In this document: piece by piece, positions 33,660 through 44,750 of the stretch
How positions within the stretch are numbered: the stretch's first letter is position 1
Layout of the letters: every line of letters starts with the position of its first letter
DNA from: Lolium rigidum
Taxonomy: Eukaryota; Streptophyta; Magnoliopsida; Poales; Poaceae
Direction: 5' to 3'
DNA length: 64,000 nucleotides
Assembly (NCBI RefSeq): GCF_022539505.1
Contig: NC_061514.1
Coordinates: 218,139,837-218,203,836 of the forward strand
Position numbers and translations under genes: made by a program
Notes under the pieces: generated by a model
Told to the model about the DNA's origin: nothing
Database searches by the model: none
Seen by the model: only the letters and a program-made list of their open reading frames with translations

Positions 33660-35694
33660 CAGCTTCTAGAGTCAGAATTTCTTGGGCATCTACTATTGTT
33701 GGAGATGTGTCACCACCTAGCAAAATGCAACAACGAACGCGAACGGTTAAGATACATGATCAGAGTTCTTGTTTCCATGCCACCATTTCATGGTCGTTAT
33801 GATCCTGCTTTTTATATCGAATGGGAGTTTGACATAAATTATATATTTGTTTCCCATAATTTTTCTCGAGCGAAAGAAAATAAAAACTGCAATTAGTACA
33901 TTCACCGATTTTGCTTCTTTATGGTGGAATGAATATTGTCGGTCATACCCTGATTATATACCTACTACTTGGCACGATTTGAAACTGGCTATGCGGTATA
34001 GATTTGTTCCATCACGGTATACTCGTGATATGGTTAAAAAATTGCAAAATCTAACTCAAGGTAGTTACACGGTTCAAGAATATTATGATGTGTTAGACAC
34101 TACCTTGTTGCATTCGTTTTTAGAAGAAAATGAAGATGATTTTATGGACAGATTTTGGAGAGGTTTAAACCATGATATTCAGGATTTACTCATGCTTGAG
34201 AAATATTATTCTATCAATCGTATGTTTCTTCTTGCTTGCAAAGCTGAACAGAAAATAAAGAGACGTGTACATGGGACCATCAAGTGTAAGAAAGCGGCGG
34301 ATTTTTCTGCGTCACCGTCAAGTGTGATTTTTGTTTCTCAATACAATGACAAGCCACCTCCAAACGTACCTATAACATCTGAGTCGGATTCACAAGGTAA
34401 AAGTAAAGGTACCGATTTTGTCTCTCCACATGCGATTGTTGAATGCAATGTTGACTTACATATATCATGCGTTGAGATAGAAAATGATTTGGCCAAACCA
34501 CATATATTAGAGGATTATTCTATGGGTTTGAATGTCTTATGTGATCAATCAATGGACATAGATGCTGGTTTAAGTGCGCATTCGGCTGATTCTAATTTGT
34601 GTCTTGATATGAGTGGAAATAAGGAATCAGTTGTTGCCAAAAATGAACCTTGTGACATGGTAATTAAACCTGATTTTGATCACATAAAATTGCTAAGTCA
34701 TGATGATGTTTTAGCTAAATCTTTGCATGATACTTCTTTGTGGTCTATTATATTGGATTCTCCTTTTTCTTTGTCACATGCTACAAATAAGATTGCTGAA
34801 GTCACATGTTTAAACAATGTTTATGCCCCTGAGTTTACTTTCAATTTGATTGGAGAGTATGGCGTAGACAATAAATTTTTGGTGCATAGGATTTGCATTA
34901 CATGTGATGACCTTTTTAATTCACAAGATAATAAAAGAATACATGTGCTGAGTTGTTTTGATATGACCTCCAACAATGATATTGATTATGGCCGGAATAG
35001 CTTGATAAAGTATTACTTTTCTAAGCATGATGTGTCTAAACATTTGGAGTCTTTGCATTTTTGCGCACAACTGTTGGGATGGTTTAACGACGAGCGCTAT
35101 AATTTACAAGATACTACATATATATGCAAACTAAGATGCGATGAATGTTGGAATATGACTAGTAAACTTTTGAGATACTACAACAATTATTTATGTTCGA
35201 CATTAAATTTGCAAACAAGGCAAGGAGTAAAAACGGATGACATATACATATACCATGTACACACCTTGTCTCTTTTGTTAGCATGTTTACAGAATAAACA
35301 TCGCCGAGGACGGCTTTACTTTCAAGAAAGGGAGGATGATGTGGACATGAATACCTCGGATACGACCAAATATGATACACGCATATATATTTATCGAGTG
35401 ATTTCCATTACTACATTCAAAATATATTATTCTATTATTAGAAGCAAAATTACTACATCTGTATTTTTAATATGCAGAAATAAAAGAGATACATACAAAC
35501 CTCGCGTAAAAACGCGAGATGGAGTCGAAAAGATATTCAGGACAAGAGAAGCTCGCGTAGCGAATCAATGGATGCATGAGTTTGTGTGGACATCCAATTC
35601 AAGTCAAAGAAATGGCAGCCGTGTGCATGCCACATGCATTCTCCTAGAGGCTTTATGCACCACGCATGGGAAGTGGGCCACGGGGTCAACATGA
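33660..35694 (+). CDS. gag of internal domain 1 (two +1 shifts near the start)
   Basis: Gag polyprotein lacking pol. The start MAASRVRISWAS is at 33,657. The retrotransposon gag (capsid) core includes FTDFASLWWNEYCRSYPDY, WHDLKLAMRYRFVPSRYTR, LTQGSYTVQEYYDVLDTT and ENEDDFMDRFWRGLNHDIQD. A long Cys/His-poor tail of unknown role follows, through DRLYFQ-like sequence over the polypurine tract, ending 358 bases inside LTR 2. Relative to copy 2 it carries +1 shifts near 33,757 (ATCAGAGTTCTTG) and 33,866 (TTCTCGAGCG), both at CAG/CTG positions. It is intact where copy 2 is broken (ATCAGTTG at 34,626). No zinc knuckle or protease is visible. The capsid could be mobilised by an autonomous partner. 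Confidence 0.8.
35319..35336 (+). other. Polypurine tract before LTR 2
   Basis: AAGAAAGGGAGGA abuts TGATGTGGACATG. The equivalent tract before LTR 3 ends at 39,308. It lies inside the open gag frame. Confidence 0.8.
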
Positions 35695-36257
35695 ATGGCA
35701 GCCGATGGCCTACATGCATGCATAATGGTGCATACAACAATGCGACCTTGGGCTGGACTTTGGCGTTAAGAACCAAGTTGTCCGGGTGCAACGTGAAGGC
35801 CCAAACAACCAGATCTTCATCGTCCGCGATGGACGTGCAGGCGGCACAGCCTTACGTCTCCAATAAATAGTCAGCCGTCATCTAGGTTAAAACTCGGATT
35901 TTGATTAGATTAAAAGTTAGCCATTGCTGCAACTCTCGTGTACTTCTTTTGAGGCCAACGCCCAGAACAAGACCGACTATTCGGAATCCCACCTTTGTCA
36001 ATAAAGCTTTCATCTTTCATCCGCAATATTCTGATTGCATCATTAGTTCTTACTTGTTCTCGATTTCAGGTAGGAATTAAGACCCTCGCTGGTCAGGCTG
36101 ATCGTGCATCCGCAAGATCAGTAACTCCCGGAGATTGTCCTAGCGATTGCATTGGCGCACGAGCTTTGCACGTGTAGTCGGATCGTCAAGCACGAACTCC
36201 ACCAACAAATCGAATTATCCCCATCTCATCGAAAGATCGGACACCTTTGCCCTATCA
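35337..36257 (+). repeat. LTR 2 (shared middle LTR)
   Basis: 921 bp, serves as 3' LTR of internal domain 1 and 5' LTR of internal domain 2. No target duplication at either edge. Confidence 0.93.
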
Positions 36258-36799
36258 AGTGGTATCAGATTTCAGGTTGCTCGGTGAGATTTACAGTTTT
36301 CCTAGTGTAGATTTGTTTTTACCTATAACCCAGAAAAAGCCCCACAAAAAGAAGTTAGATTAGTTCATCCTCGCCTAAAACCAGTCTTAGCCTTTTTGCT
36401 ATCACCACTTTGTTTTTGTTTTGTTGAATTTTCGTTGCATCGTGTCGAGTTGCTGGTTTTAGAGTCTAGTCTTTTAGAGTTTTGAGTTCTATTCACGGTT
36501 TGTCACGTCGCGTCGCTCGTTTCTATCTTTTGCTTGTTTCATCTGTCGGCCGCCGCCACCATACAATACAATAGATCTTTTGATAGTAGTTTCCGCTTCT
36601 GCATCACCTATCTCAATTTACCGGCCCGCACCATCATATCCTATAACTGCCGTCGCCGCTGCCTCAAGTTACACCATCTCTTGTTCGCCTCCTACCACCA
36701 TAGAGTCCACCTTTCGTTCCAAAAGAAAAACAAACGTGGCAAAGCCAGATCCGTTTCTTGTTTTCCACTTCACTATTCTATTTTGCAAAGTTCTGGTCG

Positions 36800-36900
36800 G
36801 CATCCAAAAAGAAAGGAAAGAAAAAAAAAAAAAAAAAAAAACCGGTGCATACAAAGGGGGTCTGATTGGTAAAAAGAAAAGAAAAAAAAAAGAAAAAAAG
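36800..36900 (+). repeat. A-rich leader tract, duplicated in both internal domains
   Basis: A run of about 20 A followed by ACCGGTGC and a second A/G-rich run. The same tract is at 32,830-32,930. It lies in the untranslated leader between primer site and gag. Confidence 0.75.
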
Positions 36901-37628
36901 AGATAAATAGAGAGAACCGATCAGACCTACCGTTTGGTGTAGAGAATTGGTTCCATCTTTTATCTTCTTGGCAACCGTGCACTAGCAGGAGAGTGATATC
37001 CATTGTTCTTGGAACTTGATAGCTAGTTGTAGTTCGAGCTGGTCCATCGTTGGCAGACTATTTATTTGAACTTGATACATCTGACCTTTCAACGCTGAAT
37101 CTATCTACTGCATCTGACCATCATTTTTTTTTCCTTTCCCGCAAGACATCTCCTGTCGGGAGTCAGTTGCCGACAGCCTAGACGTGTCGTGTTTTGAAGC
37201 ACACTTCTCCATTGCATTAAATCACATCCGTTTCATACGAGACATTCAAATATCTTCTATTCGGAGCGTGATATGTCATCACGTGTCTTAGGCTCGCGTC
37301 TCTAGCACAGTCTAGCCTAGGACCAGCACTTGACAACTTTGAACGGATTTTCAGCTTTACATTAATTATTGTGGTCATAGTTCCATATATATTAAGCCTA
37401 CCTACAGCTCTACATATTTCTACATCGTGCGGTATACGTGTGCTTGGCAATCGCTTCGCTCAATCTTTGGAGTTACTTGATACTGTTGGTTGCCGATCGC
37501 CGCCTCCCTGAATGGTAAGAACTTGTAAGAATTTTATACCTGCAATTTTGTGAGCGGCATACCACCACTACCACCTAGTAGTTGATAGGAACATATACTT
37601 GTTATTTGTTTCTTGTTTTCTACTAATC

Positions 37629-39666
37629 ATGGCAGCTTCTAGAGTCAGAATTTCTTGGGCATCTACTATTGTTGGAGATGTGTCACCACCTAGCAAAATG
37701 CAACAACGAACGCGAACGGTTAAGATACATGATCAGGTTACTGTTTCCATGCCACCATTTCATGGTCGTTATGATCCTGCTTTTTATATCGAATGGGAGT
37801 TTGACATAAATGATATATTTGTTTCCCATAATTTTTCTGAGCGAAAGAAAATAAAAACTGCAATTAGTACATTCACTGATTTTGCTTCTTTATGGTGGAA
37901 TGAATATTGTCGGTCATACCCTGATTATATACCTACTACTTGGCACGATTTGAAACTGGCTATGCGGTATAGATTTGTTCCATCACGGTATACTCGTGAT
38001 ATGGTTAAAAAATTGCAAAATCTAACTCAAGGTAGTTACACGGTTCAAGAATATTATGATGTGTTAGACACTACCTTGTTGCATTCGTTTTTAGAAGAAA
38101 ATGAAGATGATTTTATGGACAGATTTTGGAGAGGTTTAAACCATGATATTCAGGATTTACTCATGCTTGAGAAATATTATTCTATCAATCGTATGTTTCT
38201 TCTTGCTTGCAAAGCTGAACAGAAAATAAAGAGACGTGTACATGGGACCATCAAGTGTAAGAAAGCGGCGGATTTTTCTGCGTCACCGTCAAGTGTGATT
38301 TTTGTTTCTCAATACAATGACAAGCCACCTCCAAACGTACCTATAACATCTGAGTCGGATTCACAAGGTAAAAGTAAAGGTACCGATTTTGTCTCTCCAC
38401 ATGCGATTGTTGAATGCAATGTTGACTTACATATATCATGCGTTGAGATAGAAAATGATTTGGCCAAACCACATATATTAGAGGATTATTCTATGGGTTT
38501 GAATGTCTTATGTGATCAATCAATGGACATAGATGCTGGTTTAAGTGCGCATTCGGCTGATTCTAATTTGTGTCTTGATATGAGTGGAAATAAGGAATCG
38601 AGTTGTTGCCAAAAATGAACCTTGTGACATGGTAATTAAACCTGATTTTGATCACATAAAATTGCTAAGTCATGATGATGTTTTAGCTAAATCTTTGCAT
38701 GATACTTCTTTGTGGTCTATTATATTGGATTCTCCTTTTTCTTTGTCACATGCTACAAATAAGATTGCTGAAGTCACATGTTTAAACAATGTTTATGCCC
38801 CTGAGTTTACTTTCAATTTGATTGGAGAGTATGGCGTAGACAATAAATTTTTGGTGCATAGGATTTGCATTACATGTGATGACCTTTTTAATTCACAAGA
38901 TAATAAAAGAATACATGTGTTGAGTTGTTTTGATATGACCTCCAACAATGATATTGATTATGGCCGGAATAGCTTGATAAAGTATTACTTTTCTAAGCAT
39001 GATGTGTCTAAACATTTGGAGTCTTTGCATTTTTGCGCACAACTGTTGGGATGGTTTAACGACGAGCGCTATAATTTACAAGATACTACATATATATGCA
39101 AACTAAGATGCGATGAATGTTGGAATATGACTAGTAAACTTTTGAGATACTACAACAATTATTTATGTTCGACATTAAATTTGCAAACAAGGCAAGGAGT
39201 AAAAACGGATGACATATACATATACCATGTACACACCTTGTCTCTTTTGTTAGCATGTTTACAGAATAAACATCGCCGAGGACGGCTTTACTTTCAAGAA
39301 AGGGAGGATGATGTGGACATGAATACCTCGGATACGACCAAATATGATACACGCATATATATTTATCAGGTGATTTCCATTACTACATTCAAAATATATT
39401 ATTCTATTATTAGAAGCAAAATTACTACATCTGTATTTTTAATATGCAGAAATAAAAGAGATACATACAAACCTCGCGTAAAAACGCGAGATGGAGTCGA
39501 AAAGATATTCAGGACAAGAGAAGCTCGCGTAGCAGATCAATGGATGCATGAGTTTGTGTGGACATCCAATTCAAGTCAAAGAAATGGCAGCCGTGTGCAT
39601 GCCACATGCATTCTCCTAGAGGCTTTATGCACCACGCATGGGAAGTGGGCCCTGGGGTCAACATGA
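37629..39666 (+). CDS. gag of internal domain 2 (single +1 shift)
   Basis: Same protein as in internal domain 1. The frame from MAASRVRISWAS (37,629) is continuous through the capsid core to 38,601, where an extra G in GGAATCGAGTTG shifts it (copy 1 reads GGAATCAGTTG). The following frame resumes (VVAKNEPCDMVIKPDFDH) and runs through LRCDECWNMTSKLLRYYNN, across the polypurine tract, to the stop 358 bases inside LTR 3. About 680 residues if the extra G is discounted. The C-terminal 119 residues are therefore LTR-encoded. The shift sits at a CAG/CGAG site, so it may be a consensus error. Confidence 0.82.
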
Positions 39667-40228
39667 ATGGCAGCCGATGGCCTACATGCATGCATAATGG
39701 TGCATACAACAATGCGACCTTGGGCTGGACTTTGGCGTTAAGAACCAAGTTGTCCAGGTGCAACGTGAAGGCCCAAACAACCAGATCTTCATCGTCCGCG
39801 ATGGACGTGCAGGCGGCACAGCCTTACGTCTCCAATAAATAGTCAGCCGTCATCTAGGTTAAAACTCGGATTTTGATTAGATTAAAAGTTAGCCATTGCT
39901 GCAACTCTCGTGTACTTCTTTTGAGGCCAACGCCCAGAACAAGACCGACTATTCGGAATCCCACCTTTGTCAATAAAACTTTCATCTTTCATCCGCAATA
40001 TTCTGATTGCATCATTAGTTCTTACTTGTTCTCGATTTCAGGTAGGAATTAAGACCCTCGCTGGTCAGGCTGATCGTGCATCCGCAAGATCAGTAACTCC
40101 GGAGATTGTCCTAGCGATTGCATTGGCGCACGAGCTTTGCACGTGTAGTCGGATCGTCAAGCACGAACTCCACCAACAAATCGAATTATCCCCATCTCAT
40201 CGAAAGATCGGACACCTTTGCCCTATCA
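39309..40228 (+). repeat. LTR 3 of tandem gag-only element
   Basis: 920 bp ending CCCTATCA at 40,228, followed by CATAT (40,229-40,233), the outer target duplication. Confidence 0.93.
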
Positions 40229-40233
40229 CATAT

Positions 40234-40801
40234 GGAGGAGGATGAAGATCCTACACTAAACCATTTCAAATTTGCCAAGAGAAAACCTGCAGAAGCAGCC
40301 AAATATATGGACAACTGTAGGAACCTTTTAACTTTGTTCTTTCAATTGAATCGCCATCTGGCGGGTGCAATTGATACAATGTTAGATGAGTTTACGGAGC
40401 CCAAAGAAGAATCCAAGGGTAAGGAACATATGGAGAGTGAACCTCATACACTAGTATATTCTACTGGTGATTACATAGACATAGATGCCCCTGAACCAGA
40501 ACCAACCCCACCAACACCCAGATATTTTCCTAGTAGGTCCTATGGAGGCTGTGAGGGAGGAGAAGAATCTGGGAACACCCGACGCTCAGTTACCCAAATA
40601 GAAAACTCCACCAGTTGGCGTTTTGAAACATTCATGGGTACTGACTCGGATCCGGTGAGATGTGACCCGGAGATAGACCAAGATGCCGCAGATCAATATC
40701 GTAACTTTCACTATGGTGTGGGATATTATGAGGAGAATCCCATAGTAATTGAGTCAGATTCCGAAAAAGGGAAGGCACATAAGGTGAACAAGGGGGAGTG
40801 A
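40234..40801 (+). pseudogene. 3' half of unknown ORF of element H
   Basis: Continues in frame from the half ending at 31,365. Visible are EEDEDPTLNHFKFAKRKP, AAKYMDNCRNLLTLFFQL, NRHLAGAIDTMLDEF, a Pro/Glu-rich stretch (PEPEPTPPTPRYFPS) and an acidic end, to TGA at the gap. Predicted helical first part, disordered second part. No family recognised. Confidence 0.6.
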
Positions 40802-40901
40802 NNNNNNNNNNNNNNNNNNNNNNNNNNNNNNNNNNNNNNNNNNNNNNNNNNNNNNNNNNNNNNNNNNNNNNNNNNNNNNNNNNNNNNNNNNNNNNNNNNN
40901 N
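40802..40901. other. Assembly gap (100 N)
   Basis: 100 N directly after the stop codon of the element H ORF. The rest of element H is missing here. Confidence 0.99.
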
Positions 40902-41340
40902 TCCACGTCCATTGCCCTACCCGGGGTCTTCCCCCCGACATTAGCCCCCGAAGCTGGCAAGGTCCTGCGTTAAGAGGGACCTAGGCAGGTTTCCCTGGCT
41001 TTTAGATCTCTTGAATATGTTGGGCGGCCCTTGGAGGGGCCGACTGAGAATTTCCGTTCAGCCGGCTGCGCCCTCATCCGGCTTGCCCAATCCGGCTGCT
41101 TCTAGCCGGACGCTATTTTCGCTTCTGTAGCTTTTGCTTTTTTACAAGTGAAGGGGTCGGGAACGCCGGTGAGTATCGCCGGAAAAAACAGAACGCGACA
41201 CGGTGAGAAACGGATGAACTGAAACTGTTATCTGGAGCCATCTTTGGAAGACGATAGCGTCGCCGATACTTCACCGTTTGAGATGATTCAAAGACTAGTA
41301 GAAAGAGGGTGAAGTTGTGCATCTAAGGAATCAAGAATTG
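40902..41340 (-). repeat. LTR start and 3' internal end of another Tat-like element
   Basis: The minus strand reads a polypurine-like CTTCGGGGGCTAA and then TGTCGGGGGGAAGACCCCGG, the first 39 bases of an LTR (40,940-40,902) cut by the gap. 40,941-41,340 has no gene and is probably the untranslated 3' part of the internal region. Confidence 0.5.
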
Positions 41341-42432
41341 GGTCCTGCAATGGACTGTGCCGGCGAGGTTCTGCGTCGAAAGTGGCCACCGTGAAACAGA
41401 TCAAAACTGCACGTTTTCGTTTTCGTTTTCAAATCGATCTCTTTCTCCCGTCATCGATCCAGCGACCATGCAGAGAGGAGGAAGGAAAGAGGGTGTGCTC
41501 ACTACGGGGTGGTCGGTGACGAGAAGGAGGGGCAGGTGGAGCTGCCGGCGTTGGAGAAGAAAAGTGGCCGGGGTAGACGACGTTGCAGATGTGGACGAGG
41601 GCGAGCAGCTGCGGTGTCTCCGGCTCCGTGAAGACGACGAGGATGGAGGAGAGGGGACGGAGGTCCCATTCCACGGATCAGGCGAGCTCGTCGGCGGCCA
41701 TGGTGACGGTAGCGTGGAGGTAGACGGCGGTGCTTTCTCGGTGGGTGTTAGTGGAAAAACAGAGAGGAGGCGGAGATGGTGTGGCGGCGGCTGGAGAGGA
41801 GACGAGCTAGGGTTGCAGGGGAGATCGCCGGGGTTGGTTTTATAGGCGGGAGCCGTGGTGCATGGTGGCCGTCCCATCAAGGCAGGAGCGACGTGGCTGT
41901 GCTGGATGTCGAGCCGTACGACGAAGGAGACGATAGGGATGTGATAGACGCGTTCCTGCTGGGATGGTTTTGGGCTTCAAGTAGAGATGGCTTGTGTGGT
42001 GGGCTTTGTTGACTTGGAAGATGAAAGGAAAAGGCCACCACGGTAATGGTTCCAAGATGGAATTGGCTAGGACTAGAAGAATGGTTGCCTGCCGACTTCT
42101 TCTCTTCTATTTTCTCACAGATTTTTTCAGAAAAGAGCAAAGATGAGAGGTAGCAGTTTTGGAGGATAAGAGATTTAAAACATTTTTAAAATTTGAAGAA
42201 CCTTGGCTCTATTTAAAAAATAACAAGTTTTGCAAAATATCCAAAACATTATAAGATTGTTTTGGGTTTATTAAAAATAAGAAAATATAGGGAAAACAAC
42301 AAAAATAATTTTATTTCAAAATAATTTTATATTTTCAAAAACATGGATATGATGTAGGCATGATGACGATGATGATGCATAAAATAAAAAGAACAAGCAA
42401 CTCTATTAGGGGTACTACCCGGGGCCGTTACA
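41341..42432 (-). repeat. Minus-strand LTR-like sequence Y
   Basis: The minus strand begins TGTAACGGCCCCGGGTAG at 42,432, has an AT-rich first part, a TATA box (CCTATAAAACCAACC) near 41,845-41,831 and then GC-rich transcribed sequence. This is the layout of a gypsy LTR. The inner boundary is not fixed. Frames in 41,400-41,880 are GC-biased and I do not accept them as genes. Confidence 0.45.
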
Positions 42433-43515
42433 ATACCTCACTCCAGCTCCTAGGTTTTGCTGATGTTGAGGATTTCTTCTATGTTGTTGGGATTTGCTTG
42501 TCCTGCTCCTCCTCACTGGCTGTGCAAGTTCTTTTGCACCATTTGCTTGTTCATCGGTGCTTGTTCTTTGTGGAAGAAGAACTGGAACACTGTTGTTCTT
42601 GTGTTCTTGGTGTTCTTGGTGTTCTAGTGACTCCGGCTGGTTCAGTCGATGTATGACTATGGTTTGGCTGTGAAAAGGTTTTATACCACCCTCTCCTTGC
42701 TTCCCTGATCGACAACAAGGTTTTGTGAAATTGGTGACTATCCCTGGCTTGTGTGCTGGTGTGAATGCACATAGCCTGGTCAGCTGTGTGTGTGTTCCAT
42801 GTTGGAACTTGGGACTGATGGATCGGCTCAGCTGATTATGGTCTTATCCTTCTATTTCATTTCATTGTTAACCTTCCAAGTGGCATTGCCACTTGGCAAC
42901 AATGTGTATTCCTTTGTTATGCTGTTATGCAGGGATCAAGGAAGATCAAGAAATTCACCTCTACTGGATGATCAAGAAGATCAAGGCAGTAGCTTAGGAG
43001 TAGTGTAGTTTAGTTCTTCATTTCATTTCATTGCAATTTTCCTTTTTCTTTTTCCTTTATCAATTTCTGAAATGATTATGTAATATTTATATTTGGATAT
43101 TGTATGACATTGTATCTTGTGTGATAATCAATAAAGCTCAAGGTTTCTCTAATGAGCTTATTGTAATTTATATCAATCCTTTTATTGTTTGAATTATCCA
43201 AGTATAATATTATTTGTTGAATTATTACTTGTCTTTTTTAATGTTTAAGTTTGAAATTCAATTCAAACTTATTTCAAATGCATTCACTCAATTATATGTG
43301 TTGAATTGAAATGTTCCCCTCTTTCAAAACCCTAATTCAAAAGAGATCATGTCCAAGTTTATCGCACTCTCGAAACCCTAATCCTGGCTGGTGTCGAGAG
43401 AGAAACTTGTTCCCTCTTAGGTTTTTATGCAATTAAGTGTGAAATTTTCCCTAGTTTTGCGATGCAATGCACATCCCTTTCTAATTCTACCCTGCAAAAA
43501 TCCTGAGATATTACA
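42433..43515 (-). repeat. Minus-strand LTR-like sequence X
   Basis: The minus strand begins TGTAATATCTCAGG at 43,515, is AT-rich, has GGTGGTATAAAACC near 42,693-42,680, and ends against sequence Y, which may be inserted in it. Contains the micro-repeat GTGTTCTTGGTGTTCTTG. No gene seen. Confidence 0.45.
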
Positions 43516-44195
43516 CATGAGATCGAAAGAAAAAGGCAAGTGACCAAATATCAGGAGCCAAAATTAAACCAAGAAAAGAAATATTATTGTACATAGAGGA
43601 TAACATGCGGGTCCCATTTTGCAGCAGCTGTGTCAATGTTTCAAACGTGGACTGGATCGAAAGAAAAAGGCAAGTGACCAAATATCATGTGCGAAAAATA
43701 ACTCCATGAAAAGAAACTTTTATTGTACATAGAGGATGACATGCGGGTCCCATTTTGCAGCAGCGGTGTTAACGTTTCGAAGGTGGCATGAGATCGAAAG
43801 AAAAAGGCAAGTGACCAAATATCAGGAGCCAAAAATAATCCAAGAAAAGAAACTTCTATTGTACATAGACGATGACATGCGGGTCCCATTTTGTAGCAAC
43901 TTACTCAACGTTTGAGAGGCGGCATGAGATCGAAAGAAAAAGGCAAGTGACCAAATATGAGGAGCCAAAAATAATCCAAGAAAAGAAATTTTATTGTACA
44001 TAGAGGATGACATGCAGGTCCCATTTTGCAGCAGTGGTCTCAACGTTTCAGAGGCGGCACAGGATTGAAAGAAAAAGGCAAGTGCCCAAATATCAGGTGC
44101 CAAAAATAACGCCAAGAAAAGAAACTTGATTGTACATAGAGGATGACATGCGGTTCCCATTTTGCAGCAGCGGTATGAACGTTTCAGAGGCAGCA
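43516..44195. repeat. Approximately 135-bp tandem array, five copies
   Basis: GATCGAAAGAAAAAGGCAAG marks copies at 43,522, 43,653, 43,793, 43,928 and 44,064 (the last with GATTG). Each unit holds TGTACATAGAGGATGACATG and GGGTCCCATTTTGCAGCA. Most periods are multiples of three or close to it, so long minus-strand frames run through, but these are repeat artefacts. The right end is cut by the Tat element LTR at 44,196. Confidence 0.9.
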
Positions 44196-44750
44196 TGTCG
44201 AGGGTACTCCTCGGCAATGCCCTCCGATTGGGGCTTAGGGTTGATGGAATCCTGTAGGCTGACACGTGACATCGGTGAACAGACAAGCGGGGAGAGCAAT
44301 TTACCCAGGTTCGGGGCCCTCGATGAGGTAAAACCCTTACGTCCTGCCTGTCTGATCTTGATTATGAGAATATTGGTTTACAATGGGGTGCCGAAGGTTT
44401 CGGCTGTGATCTCGTCGAGAGGCTAAGCGCTACGGCGACCTAGCTCTAGACTTCTGGTGGCTAAAATTGCTATGATTGATTCCGTCCCTCGGCAGCCCCT
44501 CTCCCGGCCTTTATATAGGAGGCCAGGTCTCAAGAGATCTGCCCGGTTACGACTAGGTTTACAATAGACCTAACTCTAGACTTTCTGTCTTGTTCTTCAA
44601 GGAACAAGCCCCTCTCTGTCTTGTTCTTCAAGGAACCTTCTCTAGCACCGTCCTACTGGCCCGCCTTGCCATCGGTTATCTTCATGGGCCTCCAGTTGGG
44701 TCGCACAGGATAGAGCAATGTCAGTTACCCGAAGGGTAATGCCCACGTCA
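44196..44750 (-). repeat. 3' LTR of Tat element E
   Basis: 555 bp. The minus strand runs from TGACGTGGGCATTACCC to CCGAGGAGTACCCTCGACA, with a TATATAA box near 44,518. It is preceded (minus strand) by the purine tract ACTCGGGGCTAC. A direct duplication of CTGTCTTGTTCTTCAAGGAA occurs at 44,586 and 44,615. Confidence 0.7.

Larger units (their letters stand above)
31366..40228 (+). mobile_element. Tandem gag-only LTR retrotransposon (LTR-int-LTR-int-LTR), TSD CATAT
   Basis: Three LTRs of about 920 bp and two internal domains of about 3,050 bp in direct order, 8,863 bp in all. Only the outer edges have the target duplication CATAT (31,361-31,365 and 40,229-40,233). LTRs start TGATGTGGACATGAATACC and end TTTGCCCTATCA. 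Each internal domain encodes gag but no protease, reverse transcriptase or integrase, so it is of the TR-GAG type of non-autonomous gypsy element. Unequal recombination between LTRs is the simplest origin. Confidence 0.93.

Noticed and set aside
41357..41880. Two overlapping frames of about 160 residues on opposite strands
   Set aside because: GC-biased LTR sequence around a TATA box; low-complexity composition and mutual overlap, no motif.
43641..44299. Membrane-protein-like frames (LGLFLAPDIW...LAFFF) on the minus strand
   Set aside because: They are translations of a 135-bp tandem repeat; openness follows from the period being a multiple of three.
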